Shown: positions 36,903 to 45,098, counted from the stretch's first letter. The stretch: DNA of 57,452 nucleotides from an uncultured Flavihumibacter sp. (GCA_902168225.1 CABHOW010000151.1:1-57452), one strand, 5' to 3'. Notes: generated by a model not told the origin, from the sequence alone. Numbers and translations: made by a program.

Positions 36903-37988
36903 ATGAGAAAAACAATACTCTATCTATTTAGCTTACTCTTCTCTGTTTCCATAACGGCCCAGCCTAAACAAGCTGCCGGAGATTCTTTATTATTTGCAGG
37001 GGAGGGGCATTTTAAAAATATTCAACAGTTAACTTTTGGGGGTGATAATGCAGAAGCGTATTGGAGTTACGATAGTAAGTATTTGATTTTTCAAAGAACA
37101 AATCCTAAAGAAGGGTTAAACTGCGATCAAATTTTTATTGGTAAAGTACCTGAAAAAATGGGGGACCCCTTTACCTATAAAATGATTAGCTCAGGAAAAG
37201 GAAGAACTACTTGCGCGTATTTCTTGCCCGATAATAAACATATTATTTATGCATCTACACATGAAGGTAGTGCTGATTGTCCGCCTTTACCCGATCGCTC
37301 GAAATATGGTAATAAGTATATCTGGCCGTTGTATGATAGCTATGATATTTATATGGCTGATCGTAATACGGGAAAAATTGTAAAAAAACTTACTACAACA
37401 AAAGGATATGATGCAGAAGCTACTTTATCGTACGATGGTAAGAAAATGATTTATTGCAGTGTAAAGGATGGTGATCTGGATCTATATGTAATGGATCTGG
37501 CAAGCGGTAAAGAAAAGCGTATAACGAATACATTAGGATATGATGGCGGTGCATGGTTTTCACCGGATGGTAAAAAAATTGTATGGCGTGCCAGTAGGCC
37601 GAAAACGGAAGCGGATGTAAAAGAATACAAGGATCTACTAAAGGAGGGATTAGTGGCGCCAACTAGTATGGAAGTGTGGGTAGCCAATGCAGATGGTACA
37701 GATGCTAAGCAAATAACAGCTTTAGGGCAAGCCAATTGGGCCCCTAATTTTACAGCTGATAGCAAGCGCATCATTTTTTGTAGTAATCACGAGTTTAAAA
37801 GAGGCTTCCCTTTTAACATGTATATGATCGATCTCGACGGATCCAATATGCAGAAAATTAGCAGGGATAAAGGGTTTGATGCTTTTCCTATGATCAGCCC
37901 TAATGGTAAGAAAATAGTATTCGCTTCTAATAGAAATAATGGAGGTACCCACGATACGAATTTATTTGTGGCAGATTGGGTGGATTAG
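36903..37988 (+). CDS. Exported TolB-like WD40/PD40 beta-propeller protein
   Basis: A 361-residue protein with signal peptide (about 1-20, SITAQ). Successive PD40-type blades are visible, each with a pattern like Y-S-x-D-G-K/S-x-I-x-F: AYWSYDSKYLIFQ (about 52-64), LSYDGKKMIYCS (about 173-184), WFSPDGKKIVW (about 217-227), FTADSKRIIFCSN (about 279-291) and ISPNGKKIVFASNRN (about 341-355). This is the fold of the TolB C-terminal domain and of dipeptidyl-peptidase-like propellers, but no peptidase domain or Tol partner gene is present. It probably acts in the periplasm in protein-protein contacts. Confidence 0.8.
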   Translation: MRKTILYLFSLLFSVSITAQPKQAAGDSLLFAGEGHFKNIQQLTFGGDNAEAYWSYDSKYLIFQRTNPKEGLNCDQIFIGKVPEKMGDPFTYKMISSGKGRTTCAYFLPDNKHIIYASTHEGSADCPPLPDRSKYGNKYIWPLYDSYDIYMADRNTGKIVKKLTTTKGYDAEATLSYDGKKMIYCSVKDGDLDLYVMDLASGKEKRITNTLGYDGGAWFSPDGKKIVWRASRPKTEADVKEYKDLLKEGLVAPTSMEVWVANADGTDAKQITALGQANWAPNFTADSKRIIFCSNHEFKRGFPFNMYMIDLDGSNMQKISRDKGFDAFPMISPNGKKIVFASNRNNGGTHDTNLFVADWVD

Positions 37989-37995
37989 GCATTTT

Positions 37996-38081
37996 AATCT
38001 ACAATCTTCAATTTACAATCTGATAATTAAGATTGAAGTCGCCTAGGCGAACCAGATTGTAGATTCCAGATTGAAGATTCA
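37996..38081. repeat. Inverted repeat of ATCTTCAATC-type units with a central palindrome
   Basis: Arms at 37996-38022 and 38053-38079 pair at 23 of 27 positions, and the loop holds the 12-base palindrome TCGCCTAGGCGA (38039-38050). The arms are built from short AATCTxCAATC units. The element lies between the TolB-like gene and the small membrane protein, just before the latter's possible promoter box TATCTTCG (38091-38098). Confidence 0.7.
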
Positions 38082-38113
38082 TAATTTATTTATCTTCGAA
38101 CAAATTTTCTATT

Positions 38114-38584
38114 ATGCAAACCGGACTAGTTCATCTTCATAATCTGCTACGTTGGATCATTTTAATTCTTTTATTGGTTTCCATTTATAAGGCCTATACC
38201 GGTTGGAAGTCTGCTGGCGAATTTAAAGCCGGAGATAAGAAAATATGGTTATTTACCATGATTGCATCACATATTACTTTGCTATTAGGACTATACCAGG
38301 TTGCACTTGGAAGATATGGCATTTTCACTACTACGCTACCAGAAGGTACTTCATTCATGAAAGATAAATTCTATCGCTTTTATTGGCTGGAGCATCCTTT
38401 ATTAATGATTATTGCCATTACACTAATAACCATCGGCCATGCTACAGCTAAGAAAAATATTAGTGCTGAACAGAAATATAAAAAAGCATTCTTTCTATTT
38501 CTGATTGCATTGATAGCTATACTGGCAGCGGTACCCTGGCCATTCCGTGAATTAATTGGCCGACCCTTATTACCCGGAATGTAG
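38114..38584 (+). CDS. Small four-helix integral membrane protein, function unknown
   Basis: A 156-residue protein with four hydrophobic helices (about 9-27, 44-66, 95-112 and 124-142). Conserved-looking histidines sit near the first two helices (LVHLHNLLRW, MIASHITLLLG) and in WLEHPLLM and TIGHATAKK. Their positions resemble haem-binding or metal-binding four-helix membrane proteins, so a cytochrome-like role is conceivable but not shown. Similar short proteins are widespread in Bacteroidota, as I recall. The stop codon abuts the convergent aminotransferase stop, with no spacer. Confidence 0.7.
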   Translation: MQTGLVHLHNLLRWIILILLLVSIYKAYTGWKSAGEFKAGDKKIWLFTMIASHITLLLGLYQVALGRYGIFTTTLPEGTSFMKDKFYRFYWLEHPLLMIIAITLITIGHATAKKNISAEQKYKKAFFLFLIALIAILAAVPWPFRELIGRPLLPGM

Positions 38585-39718
38585 TTATGCTTTCCAGCTT
38601 TCTTTCATTACTGTAATAAACTGTTGCATTTCTTCCAGCGTACCTACACTTGCTCGAGCCCATTTTTCGCCATAGTAGGTATCTGAACGAAGGAAGATCT
38701 TTTTCTTGAGCATATCTTCTGCAAAATTGCCGGCATAATTACCTAGTGGGAAAAACAGGAAATTGGTATAGGAAGGAACACAATTTATACCTAGTTTCTT
38801 CAACTCATTATAACCATAAGTGCGCGCTATTTCATTTTTAGCAATGCTCATTTTTTGATGCGCTTTATCTTTCATACTTGCCTGTGCAGCAGTCATCGAT
38901 AATACACTCATACCGAATTGGGCACGCGCAAAATAATTATCTTCTAAAGCCTTGATATAAGTAGGGTTGCCAATAACAAAACCAACCCGTAATCCTGCCA
39001 TGGCATGTACCTTAGAAAAGGTATTCACAACAATAATATTTGGATTTTTTTCAATCAAGCCAATCATCGATTCATTATCAGGAGCTTCTAAGAAATCGAT
39101 ATAAGCTTCATCAATTACAACTACTGCTTTTTTTGATGCTTCTATACAAAAAGCTTTTAAGACATCGGGCTTCAGTATCGTACTCGAAGGATTGGCCGGG
39201 TTGCAAACATAAACAAGTGCTGTTTCATTATTGATAGCTGCAAGCATGGCTCCTAAATCATGCTTCTTATCGGCAGTGAGTGGTACTTCAATTACGGTAG
39301 TCCCGATTTTTTTTGCGGTCGTAGGTAATATGCCAAAAGTGGGGAAGGCTGTTACCAAATTGCCTTTACTAAAATGCCTTGGCAATAATCCTAAGGCTTC
39401 GCCTGAACCGGGCGTCAGTAGTACTTGTTTGATATCTACCTTATGTAAATCTGCAATTTCTTTTTTAAGTGTTTGTAAAGAAGCAATATTATACTGGTAT
39501 CTATTGGCTTCTCCCAATAAATTCATAATGGCCTCTTTTGCTAGAGGTGCGATCCCATAGGGGTTTTCATTAGAGCTTAAATTTACTAAACCGGAAGCAG
39601 CGCCGTAGCTTTTTAAAATGCCTTCTTCATTGCCCATAGTTGGTATACGTACACCTAAACCTATAGCGGCCAAAGAGCTATATTTTAGCCAGTTTCTGCG
39701 GTTGATGGGAGCTTGCAT
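38585..39718 (-). CDS. Class I/II PLP aminotransferase (HisC-like) with twin-arginine-like signal
   Basis: A 377-residue fold-type I aminotransferase of the histidinol-phosphate type. PLP contacts are SGEAL (about 105-109), CNPANPSS (172-179), DEAYIDF (203-209) and the Schiff-base Lys236 in NTFSKVHAMAGLRVGF. The N-terminus carries NRRNWLKYSSLAAIGLGV (6-23), a good twin-arginine motif followed by a hydrophobic segment, which predicts export of a folded cofactor enzyme to the periplasm. True HisC is cytosolic and lacks such a leader, so histidine synthesis is unlikely to be the role. No his genes are present. The substrate is unknown. Confidence 0.83.
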   Translation of the reverse strand: MQAPINRRNWLKYSSLAAIGLGVRIPTMGNEEGILKSYGAASGLVNLSSNENPYGIAPLAKEAIMNLLGEANRYQYNIASLQTLKKEIADLHKVDIKQVLLTPGSGEALGLLPRHFSKGNLVTAFPTFGILPTTAKKIGTTVIEVPLTADKKHDLGAMLAAINNETALVYVCNPANPSSTILKPDVLKAFCIEASKKAVVVIDEAYIDFLEAPDNESMIGLIEKNPNIIVVNTFSKVHAMAGLRVGFVIGNPTYIKALEDNYFARAQFGMSVLSMTAAQASMKDKAHQKMSIAKNEIARTYGYNELKKLGINCVPSYTNFLFFPLGNYAGNFAEDMLKKKIFLRSDTYYGEKWARASVGTLEEMQQFITVMKESWKA

Positions 39719-39754
39719 GGGAATTATTTTCCCAGTAAAATACGGAATATTTTA

Positions 39755-41308
39755 TTACGGTAATAATTCAATTTTTAACACCCTATACATTTCTTCAAAT
39801 AATTGTTCTCGGGTATAAGGTTTGGGCACATAACCACTCATGCCTGCGTTATTAAATGCGATACTGGTATTACTGTCGAGCTCATGAGCTGATAAACCAA
39901 TAATGGGGGTATTACGCGTAGAAGCTGAGGGGTGCTTTTTAATAGCGATCGTAGCTTCTATACCATCCATTTCCGGCATTTCAATATCCATTAAAATTAA
40001 ATCATAATCCTGTTGGGTAACTTTCTCTAAAACCTCTCTTCCATTATCGGCAGCATCAATATAAAAGCCTCCATGCTTCACTAAAATTTTGGTAAGCAAT
40101 AGTTGATTAATTTCATTATCATCAGCTACCAATAATTTATACGACCTGCTCATTTTTACATGCTGGTAGGTATTTTCAACTACAGCCTGCTTTTTGGTAT
40201 TTACCTTATCATCAATGGCAACGGGTATTCGTACACTAATGGTTGTCCCTTTCCCTTCTTCTGAATCTATTTGCATATCTCCTTGCATCAAATCCAGAAT
40301 TTTTTTAACAATCGATAGCCCTAGCCCATGCCCTTCAATTTCTGTTGTATGAAATTTTGTAAAACTATCAATAGCTATCTCTTTTTTCGTACCTGCTTTA
40401 TTACCAGGGAAACCAATACCCGTATCGATCACTTCAATCAGTAGGAACATTTTTTTATCTGCTACCGGCCCGGCTTTGATGCTTAAAGTGATGCTGCCTT
40501 GATGTGTAAACTTGTAGGCATTATCTAAAAAGTTGATAAGGATCTGTAATATTCTTACTTTATCTCCGATTAAATAGTTGGGGATAGATGCCTCTATTTC
40601 CATTTTATATGCCAAATGCTTAGTCGCCATTTTGGGCACATAAATTTTTTCAAGATGGGTCATCAGATCAGAAAAATCGAAAGTTTTATTTTCAATTTTT
40701 AAAGCGCCGGCTTCTATCTTCGATATATCCAACAAATCGTCTATTAATCCTTTGGCATGTAATGTTGTTTGGCGAATGGTTTGTATCATTTCTTGCTGCT
40801 CATAATTCAGCCCCGTCCTCTCCAATAAATCTACAAAGCCTAAGATGGCTCCCAGAGGGGTGCGCAAATCGTGACTAATATTCGCCAAGAACTTATTTTT
40901 AAATGCTTTCTCTGCTACCAGCTGCCGATTTTTTGCCGCTTCAAAATGATTGCTTAAAGCCAGTTCATTTTTTTCTTGTGAAATGCCTTGGATATATTCG
41001 TAGTGCTCTGTGAAGTCGTAAATAATTAAAAAAGGGTTTTCATCAGAGGTACCGGTATGCAATTCAATATCATAATATTGTGATTTATTATTTGCATCCG
41101 GTATCACAACGCAGTTAAAAGGGATATGCTGGTTCTCTTCGATAACTAGTGCGGATATGGTTTCAAAGAAAGGATCAAGATCAGTGATATCACTGCCGAT
41201 TGTTAGTGGGAATAAATGATTGTCGGATGCTATTACCTGCCCTTCTCTGTTCAAGAGTACTACCTGATTTTTGGGTGTGATCAATTTTTCCCGAATAGTA
41301 TCTATCAT
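39755..41308 (-). CDS. Soluble hybrid histidine kinase with N-terminal sensory domain and receiver
   Basis: A 517-residue kinase without membrane helices. An N-terminal PAS-like domain (about 5-110) leads into HisKA with the phosphoacceptor His146 (NISHDLRTPLGAIL), then HATPase_c with N box (NFLDNAYKFTH, about 259-269), G1 (DTGIGF, 295-300) and G2 (GHGLGLSI, 326-333). A receiver domain ends the protein, with Asp441 in LMDIEMPEMDG and Lys496 in PKPYT. No output domain follows. The start overlaps the GTPase stop by four bases (ATGA), so it is translationally coupled. The kinase is likely the last component of the four-gene GTPase operon. Confidence 0.92.
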   Translation of the reverse strand: MIDTIREKLITPKNQVVLLNREGQVIASDNHLFPLTIGSDITDLDPFFETISALVIEENQHIPFNCVVIPDANNKSQYYDIELHTGTSDENPFLIIYDFTEHYEYIQGISQEKNELALSNHFEAAKNRQLVAEKAFKNKFLANISHDLRTPLGAILGFVDLLERTGLNYEQQEMIQTIRQTTLHAKGLIDDLLDISKIEAGALKIENKTFDFSDLMTHLEKIYVPKMATKHLAYKMEIEASIPNYLIGDKVRILQILINFLDNAYKFTHQGSITLSIKAGPVADKKMFLLIEVIDTGIGFPGNKAGTKKEIAIDSFTKFHTTEIEGHGLGLSIVKKILDLMQGDMQIDSEEGKGTTISVRIPVAIDDKVNTKKQAVVENTYQHVKMSRSYKLLVADDNEINQLLLTKILVKHGGFYIDAADNGREVLEKVTQQDYDLILMDIEMPEMDGIEATIAIKKHPSASTRNTPIIGLSAHELDSNTSIAFNNAGMSGYVPKPYTREQLFEEMYRVLKIELLP

Positions 41309-41796
41309 GTGCCTAACATTTTACTTACTAATTGCATAAAAACATTTTCTACATTCTCACCTGTTTTAGCACTTGAAAAAAAATCGATTTCTAAATTTTG
41401 TATGGCCAATACTTTTTGGAATTCTTCAATATTGATCAAGTCGGATTTATTAACAAGTTTAATAACAGGTACTTTTGGGTAGTTTTTTTCTAAAAAAATC
41501 AACTCTTCTTTTAGGTTCTGGTAGGTTGTATCGCGGGTAGGATCTATCACAAATACAAACCCGGAAGTGCCTAATAAATAAGATGTTCTGCTTTGATTAA
41601 TATTTTCTTTGCCCTCAATATCCCAAAGTACAAGGGTAATATCTTCTCCTTTATAGGGTACTGTTTTCTTCAAAATATGTACCCCTATAGTTACCTGATA
41701 ACTGTCTGAAAAAATATTTTGCACAAACCTTCGTATCAGCGATGATTTCCCTACGCCGTAATGGCCCACTAACACTATTTTTTTGGATACACTCAT
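41305..41796 (-). CDS. Rab/Ras-like small GTPase
   Basis: A 163-residue protein with all Ras-type motifs. The P-loop is GHYGVGKSS (11-19), switch I holds Thr36 (VTIGVH), switch II is WDIEGKE (58-64), the guanine-specificity motif is NKSD (116-119), and the G5 motif is SSAKTG (141-146). The residue matching Ras Gln61 is Lys63, so intrinsic hydrolysis is expected to be altered. There is no C-terminal Cys for lipidation, unlike eukaryotic Rab. It is linked by four-base overlaps to the roadblock-like gene before and the kinase gene after it, indicating a dedicated cognate set. Confidence 0.9.
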   Translation of the reverse strand: MSVSKKIVLVGHYGVGKSSLIRRFVQNIFSDSYQVTIGVHILKKTVPYKGEDITLVLWDIEGKENINQSRTSYLLGTSGFVFVIDPTRDTTYQNLKEELIFLEKNYPKVPVIKLVNKSDLINIEEFQKVLAIQNLEIDFFSSAKTGENVENVFMQLVSKMLGT

Positions 41797-42557
41797 GATG
41801 CAAAAAAGTTAGCCAATTTGTTGGCGATCATTAATTTATCCACTTCTCCTTTCATGTATTGCTCAGAGAAATCAAATAATTTATCTTCTAATTTACTGCG
41901 GAAGCTATCATCGGCGGGCCCAGATATAACAACAGCGATATAATAGGATGAAAAGTTTTGAATATGAATTTTATACAATTCATATTGTATGAGTTCCAAG
42001 CTTTGTTGCCCACCTTGAAAAGCGTCTTCTACAAAGCTTTTGATGGCAGTTAACATCCCGGATATCATATCTTCATCAACCGTTGCATGTTTTGTATAGG
42101 AACCGATGATCAGTCCGGATCCTTTTTCAATCACAAATACTTGTTCAATTTCCGATTTGATTAGCTCGATCGTTTTTGGGGTTCCTTTTTTGGATTTGCT
42201 TCTAAAAGAAAAAATTGAAAAAGTATTACGTAGTTGTTTATTAATATTTTCTTGTAAGATTGCGATCTCTTTTTGGATATATTTCTTGATCATTTTACCA
42301 ATGATCGGAAACAAGGCATCCACAACCCTGTCTTGCGAATTTTTTATTTCTTCGCTCAAGGCTTGGGTAATAACGGGTCCTAATTTTTCCGGGATCTCGC
42401 TTGTATACTTATCCAAGCGTTTAGTAACAATAGTATCCATCTTACCCGGTAATTCTTTATCGAGCTCATCGAGCCTTTTAAAAATTCGTTGGGCAGCATT
42501 CCAGTCCTCATTGAGTATGAGGCGTTTCAGGTGCAGAAGTTTCTCACTATCGTTCAT
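41793..42557 (-). CDS. Roadblock/longin-like putative GTPase regulator with helical N-terminus
   Basis: A 254-residue cytosolic protein. The N-terminal part (about 1-115) is helical and includes PVITQALSEEIKNSQDRVV and ALFPIIGKMIKKYIQKEI. The C-terminal domain (about 135-254, EQVFVIEKGSGLIIGSYT, DEDMISGMLTAIKSFVEDAF) has the alternating strand and helix pattern of roadblock/longin folds. As I recall, the same arrangement occurs in cyanobacterial OmpA-family proteins upstream of the peptidoglycan-binding domain, which is absent here. Roadblock/longin proteins often act as GAPs or GEFs for Ras-like GTPases such as MglA, and the four-base overlap with the GTPase gene supports such a role. That function is inference. 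Confidence 0.72.
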   Translation of the reverse strand: MNDSEKLLHLKRLILNEDWNAAQRIFKRLDELDKELPGKMDTIVTKRLDKYTSEIPEKLGPVITQALSEEIKNSQDRVVDALFPIIGKMIKKYIQKEIAILQENINKQLRNTFSIFSFRSKSKKGTPKTIELIKSEIEQVFVIEKGSGLIIGSYTKHATVDEDMISGMLTAIKSFVEDAFQGGQQSLELIQYELYKIHIQNFSSYYIAVVISGPADDSFRSKLEDKLFDFSEQYMKGEVDKLMIANKLANFFAS

Positions 42558-42563
42558 GCCCTG

Positions 42564-42911
42564 TTATTCTTTCATTATTTTTTCACCTAATTCAATCAAT
42601 AAACTTCCGAGTTTATACTTATCCGTTTTCTTTTGCTCAAGGGCGTCTGTTAATTTACCCGTATTCGTTTCTAAATCTTTCAACTTGGCATTAATATCAT
42701 TGATGAGGTTGTTGATAGCGGTATAAATTTCGCTGCGGGTTTGAGCGATGTATTGGTCTACATCTGCTTTTTTCTGATCGATTGTTTTTCGCAATACTTC
42801 GAATTCTTTCTCGATCTGTTCCATATTCTCACCAAAAATTAAATTTTTGATGGTTTCTATCCTATGCGTTGAATCGGGGGCGCCTCCGGTTGGGTTATAA
42901 TCTGTACTCAT
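42564..42911 (-). CDS. Short coiled-coil protein, first gene of the GTPase operon
   Basis: A 115-residue, highly charged protein. Residues about 30-95 show continuous heptad-like helix (EQIEKEFEVLRKTIDQKKAD, then INNLINDINAKLKDLETNTG), predicting a coiled coil. There is no signal peptide or membrane helix. It has no recognisable family. It precedes the roadblock-like gene by six bases and is divergent from hmgA, so it is probably the promoter-proximal gene of a four-gene unit. Its role could be as a scaffold, effector or localisation factor for the GTPase, which is inference. Confidence 0.65.
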   Translation of the reverse strand: MSTDYNPTGGAPDSTHRIETIKNLIFGENMEQIEKEFEVLRKTIDQKKADVDQYIAQTRSEIYTAINNLINDINAKLKDLETNTGKLTDALEQKKTDKYKLGSLLIELGEKIMKE

Positions 42912-42974
42912 ATTAATACATTCAGAGCCCCTAAAATAAAGTAAAGTTCCCTAATTTCATGCTTTAATATTGCT

Positions 42975-44132
42975 ATGCCACACTATCTCTCGCGAGGTTC
43001 CGTGCCTCATAAACGTCATACCCAGTTCAGAAAACCCGATGGGGGCTTGTATTCTGAGCAGTTATTCTCAACGGAAGGCTTTAGTAATGATTATTCCTTG
43101 CTATATCATATACATACTCCTACACAAATCATTGCTACCGATCAACCTTATGCTGTAGCCCCTGAAGTGGCGGAGGAGAAAATGCTTAAGCACCGTAGTT
43201 TTGAAGGCTTCAACATAAAGCCCCAACCAGATTTTTTATGGAGCAGAAAGCCTGTATTAGTAAATAATGATTGCCATATCGTATTGGCAGCCCCCCAGTC
43301 TGGAACCGATGGATATTTTTATAAGAATGCAGATGCTGATGAAATGCTTTTTATACATGAGGGGAGTGGGGTCGTAAAAACACAATATGGGCAATTACCT
43401 TTTAGTTATGGGGATTATGTAGTGATACCCCGCGGAACCATTTACCAGATTGATTTTGCCACTGGGGATAACAGATTATTTATCGTAGAAAGTTTTAGCC
43501 CCATCAGGTATCCTAAAAGATATGTAAGCAAAGGCGGACAATTACTGGAGCATGCCCCTTATTGTGAGCGGGATATTCGGGGGCCTGAAAATTTGCAAAG
43601 CTTTGATGAACAGGGCGATTTTTTGATTAAGACGAAGAAAAAGGGGGTCATGTATGGTTTGCATTACGGCACACATCCATTTGATGTGATAGGCTGGGAC
43701 GGGTACTGCTATCCATTTATATTTAGCATTCACGATTTCGAGCCTATTACCGGTAGGGTACACCAACCTCCACCCGTGCATCAAACTTTTGATGCCCATA
43801 ATTTTGTGGTTTGTAGTTTTTGTCCGCGACTTTATGATTACCATCCACAAGCCATTCCCGCACCTTACAATCACAGTAATATTGATAGCGACGAAGTGTT
43901 GTATTATGTAGATGGAGATTTTATGAGTAGAAAAAATGTTACCAGAGGTATGATAACACTTCACCCTGCGGGTATACCACATGGGCCCCACCCGGGTGCT
44001 GTGGAGAAAAGTATCGGTAAGCGAGAAACCGGTGAATTAGCGGTTATGGTAGATACTTTTCATCCCTTGCAATTAACCAAGCAGGCACTCGAAATCGAAA
44101 ATGAAGGATATACGATGAGTTGGGCGGAGTGA
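42975..44132 (+). CDS. hmgA: Homogentisate 1,2-dioxygenase
   Basis: A 385-residue cupin-type iron dioxygenase that opens the ring of homogentisate to maleylacetoacetate in tyrosine and phenylalanine degradation. Family signatures are present: PPPVHQTFDAHNFVVCSFCPR, IPAPYNHSNIDSDEVLYYVDGDFMSRK and TLHPAGIPHGPHPG, which supply the iron-binding His/Glu set. The length is short compared with human HGD but normal for the bacterial form. Other catabolic genes (hpd, fahA) are not in the window, so it is a solitary pathway gene here. A TAATATTG box ends two bases before the ATG, so its transcript may be leaderless. Confidence 0.93.
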   Translation: MPHYLSRGSVPHKRHTQFRKPDGGLYSEQLFSTEGFSNDYSLLYHIHTPTQIIATDQPYAVAPEVAEEKMLKHRSFEGFNIKPQPDFLWSRKPVLVNNDCHIVLAAPQSGTDGYFYKNADADEMLFIHEGSGVVKTQYGQLPFSYGDYVVIPRGTIYQIDFATGDNRLFIVESFSPIRYPKRYVSKGGQLLEHAPYCERDIRGPENLQSFDEQGDFLIKTKKKGVMYGLHYGTHPFDVIGWDGYCYPFIFSIHDFEPITGRVHQPPPVHQTFDAHNFVVCSFCPRLYDYHPQAIPAPYNHSNIDSDEVLYYVDGDFMSRKNVTRGMITLHPAGIPHGPHPGAVEKSIGKRETGELAVMVDTFHPLQLTKQALEIENEGYTMSWAE

Positions 44133-44142
44133 GGTATGTACG

Positions 44143-44220
44143 TGAATTAAGAATTATAAATTAAGAATTATGAATTAAGGGTAATGATGCCAAAAACAAT
44201 TCCTAATTCCTAATTCTTCC
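44143..44220. repeat. AATTCTTAATTC-type degenerate inverted repeats downstream of hmgA
   Basis: Units of GAATTAAGAATTAT (44143-44180) face their inverted form CAATTCCTAATTCCTAATTC (44197-44217). The element fills the 118-base gap between hmgA and the next gene and could form a weak AT-rich hairpin. Confidence 0.6.
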
Positions 44221-44250
44221 TTATCTTCCCTTTACAAAACGAAAAGCTAT

Positions 44251-44655
44251 ATGATTAAATTCAGTGACATCAAAGTAGGCGATTATATGCTAGGGGAGTT
44301 CGATGGAAAAATGTGGCAGGGTCAGGTTACCGGCTTAAATGGTAATGAAAAACAAGTATGTTTAAGAACCGATGTTCAAGAGTTTTGGTTCCATACCGAT
44401 CAACTGCATCCGTTCCCACTGAGTGATGATGCCATGAAGATTTTGAAATTTAATAAGCATATCAACGAAGATGGCTCAGTAAAATATATGAAGGGATCTT
44501 TCAGATTGGTTATTCCAAAAGCCAACGATTTCTCTTCTATCGAAATGTGGTACCGGGAAGATCGTCGTCATCACCCCGATGTACAATACGTACATCAGCT
44601 TCAAAATCAGTACCACGATATGACCAAAATACACTTAACTACGGCTCCAATGTAG
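44251..44655 (+). CDS. Conserved small protein of unknown function
   Basis: A 134-residue soluble protein without signal peptide or membrane helix. The first half (about 1-52, KVGDYMLGEFDGKMWQGQVTG then VCLRTDVQEFWFHTDQLHPF) has alternating strands consistent with a small SH3/Tudor-like barrel. The second half includes MWYREDRRHHPDVQYVHQLQNQYHD, a mixed charged segment with several histidines. I do not recognise a named family. The gene lies just upstream of the alpha-operon promoter and ends 61 bases before its -7 box, so it may or may not feed into that operon. Confidence 0.7.
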   Translation: MIKFSDIKVGDYMLGEFDGKMWQGQVTGLNGNEKQVCLRTDVQEFWFHTDQLHPFPLSDDAMKILKFNKHINEDGSVKYMKGSFRLVIPKANDFSSIEMWYREDRRHHPDVQYVHQLQNQYHDMTKIHLTTAPM

Positions 44656-44716
44656 TTTTTTTCCACTTTTTTGGCAGTTTTTTCCACCTTTTTTTCCTTT
44701 TTCAGGATAGAACTAC

Positions 44717-44724
44717 TATCTTTG
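44717..44724 (+). promoter_or_regulatory. Promoter -7 box of the alpha ribosomal operon
   Basis: TATCTTTG is an exact TAnnTTTG match, 16 bases before the infA ATG, and is preceded by a very T-rich tract (44656-44703) in the upstream region. The TATCTTTGCAGCC form recurs before highly expressed genes in this phylum, as I recall. Confidence 0.65.
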
Positions 44725-44740
44725 CAGCCCCAAAAACAGT

Positions 44741-44959
44741 ATGTCGAAACAGCCGCTGATTAAACAAGATGGAGTAATTCTGGAAGCATTGAGCAATGCT
44801 ATGTTCAGGGTGAAGTTAGAAAACGGGCATGAAATACTGGCTACTATATCAGGTAAAATGAGGATGCACTATATCCGTATTTTACCGGGTGATAAGGTAG
44901 GGGTGGAGATGAGTCCATACGATTTAAGTCGCGGAAGAATCATTTTCAGGTATAAATAA
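44741..44959 (+). CDS. infA: Translation initiation factor IF-1
   Basis: A 72-residue S1/OB-fold protein that binds the ribosomal A site during initiation. The sequence is typical: [48 protein letters not shown] and YDLSRGRI. It is the first gene of the alpha operon, 16 bases after a strong -7 box, and rpmJ starts 22 bases after its stop. Confidence 0.97.
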   Translation: MSKQPLIKQDGVILEALSNAMFRVKLENGHEILATISGKMRMHYIRILPGDKVGVEMSPYDLSRGRIIFRYK

Positions 44960-44981
44960 AGAAATAGAAAAAAGCAATAAA

Positions 44982-45098
44982 ATGAAAGTAAGAGCTTCCA
45001 TTAAAAAACGCAGTGCCGATTGCAAGATCGTGAAGCGCAAGGGGAAATTATTTGTAATTAATAAAAAGAATCCTCGCTTCAAGCAGCGTCAAGGCTAA
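44982..45098 (+). CDS. rpmJ: 50S ribosomal protein L36
   Basis: A 38-residue protein, [20 protein letters not shown] followed by [18 protein letters not shown]. It is the zinc-ribbon-deficient or partly reduced form: only Cys14 of the usual C-C-C-H zinc set is left. This matches the typical infA-rpmJ-rpsM order, with 22 bases before and 33 bases after. The gene is easily missed because of its size. Confidence 0.95.
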   Translation: MKVRASIKKRSADCKIVKRKGKLFVINKKNPRFKQRQG

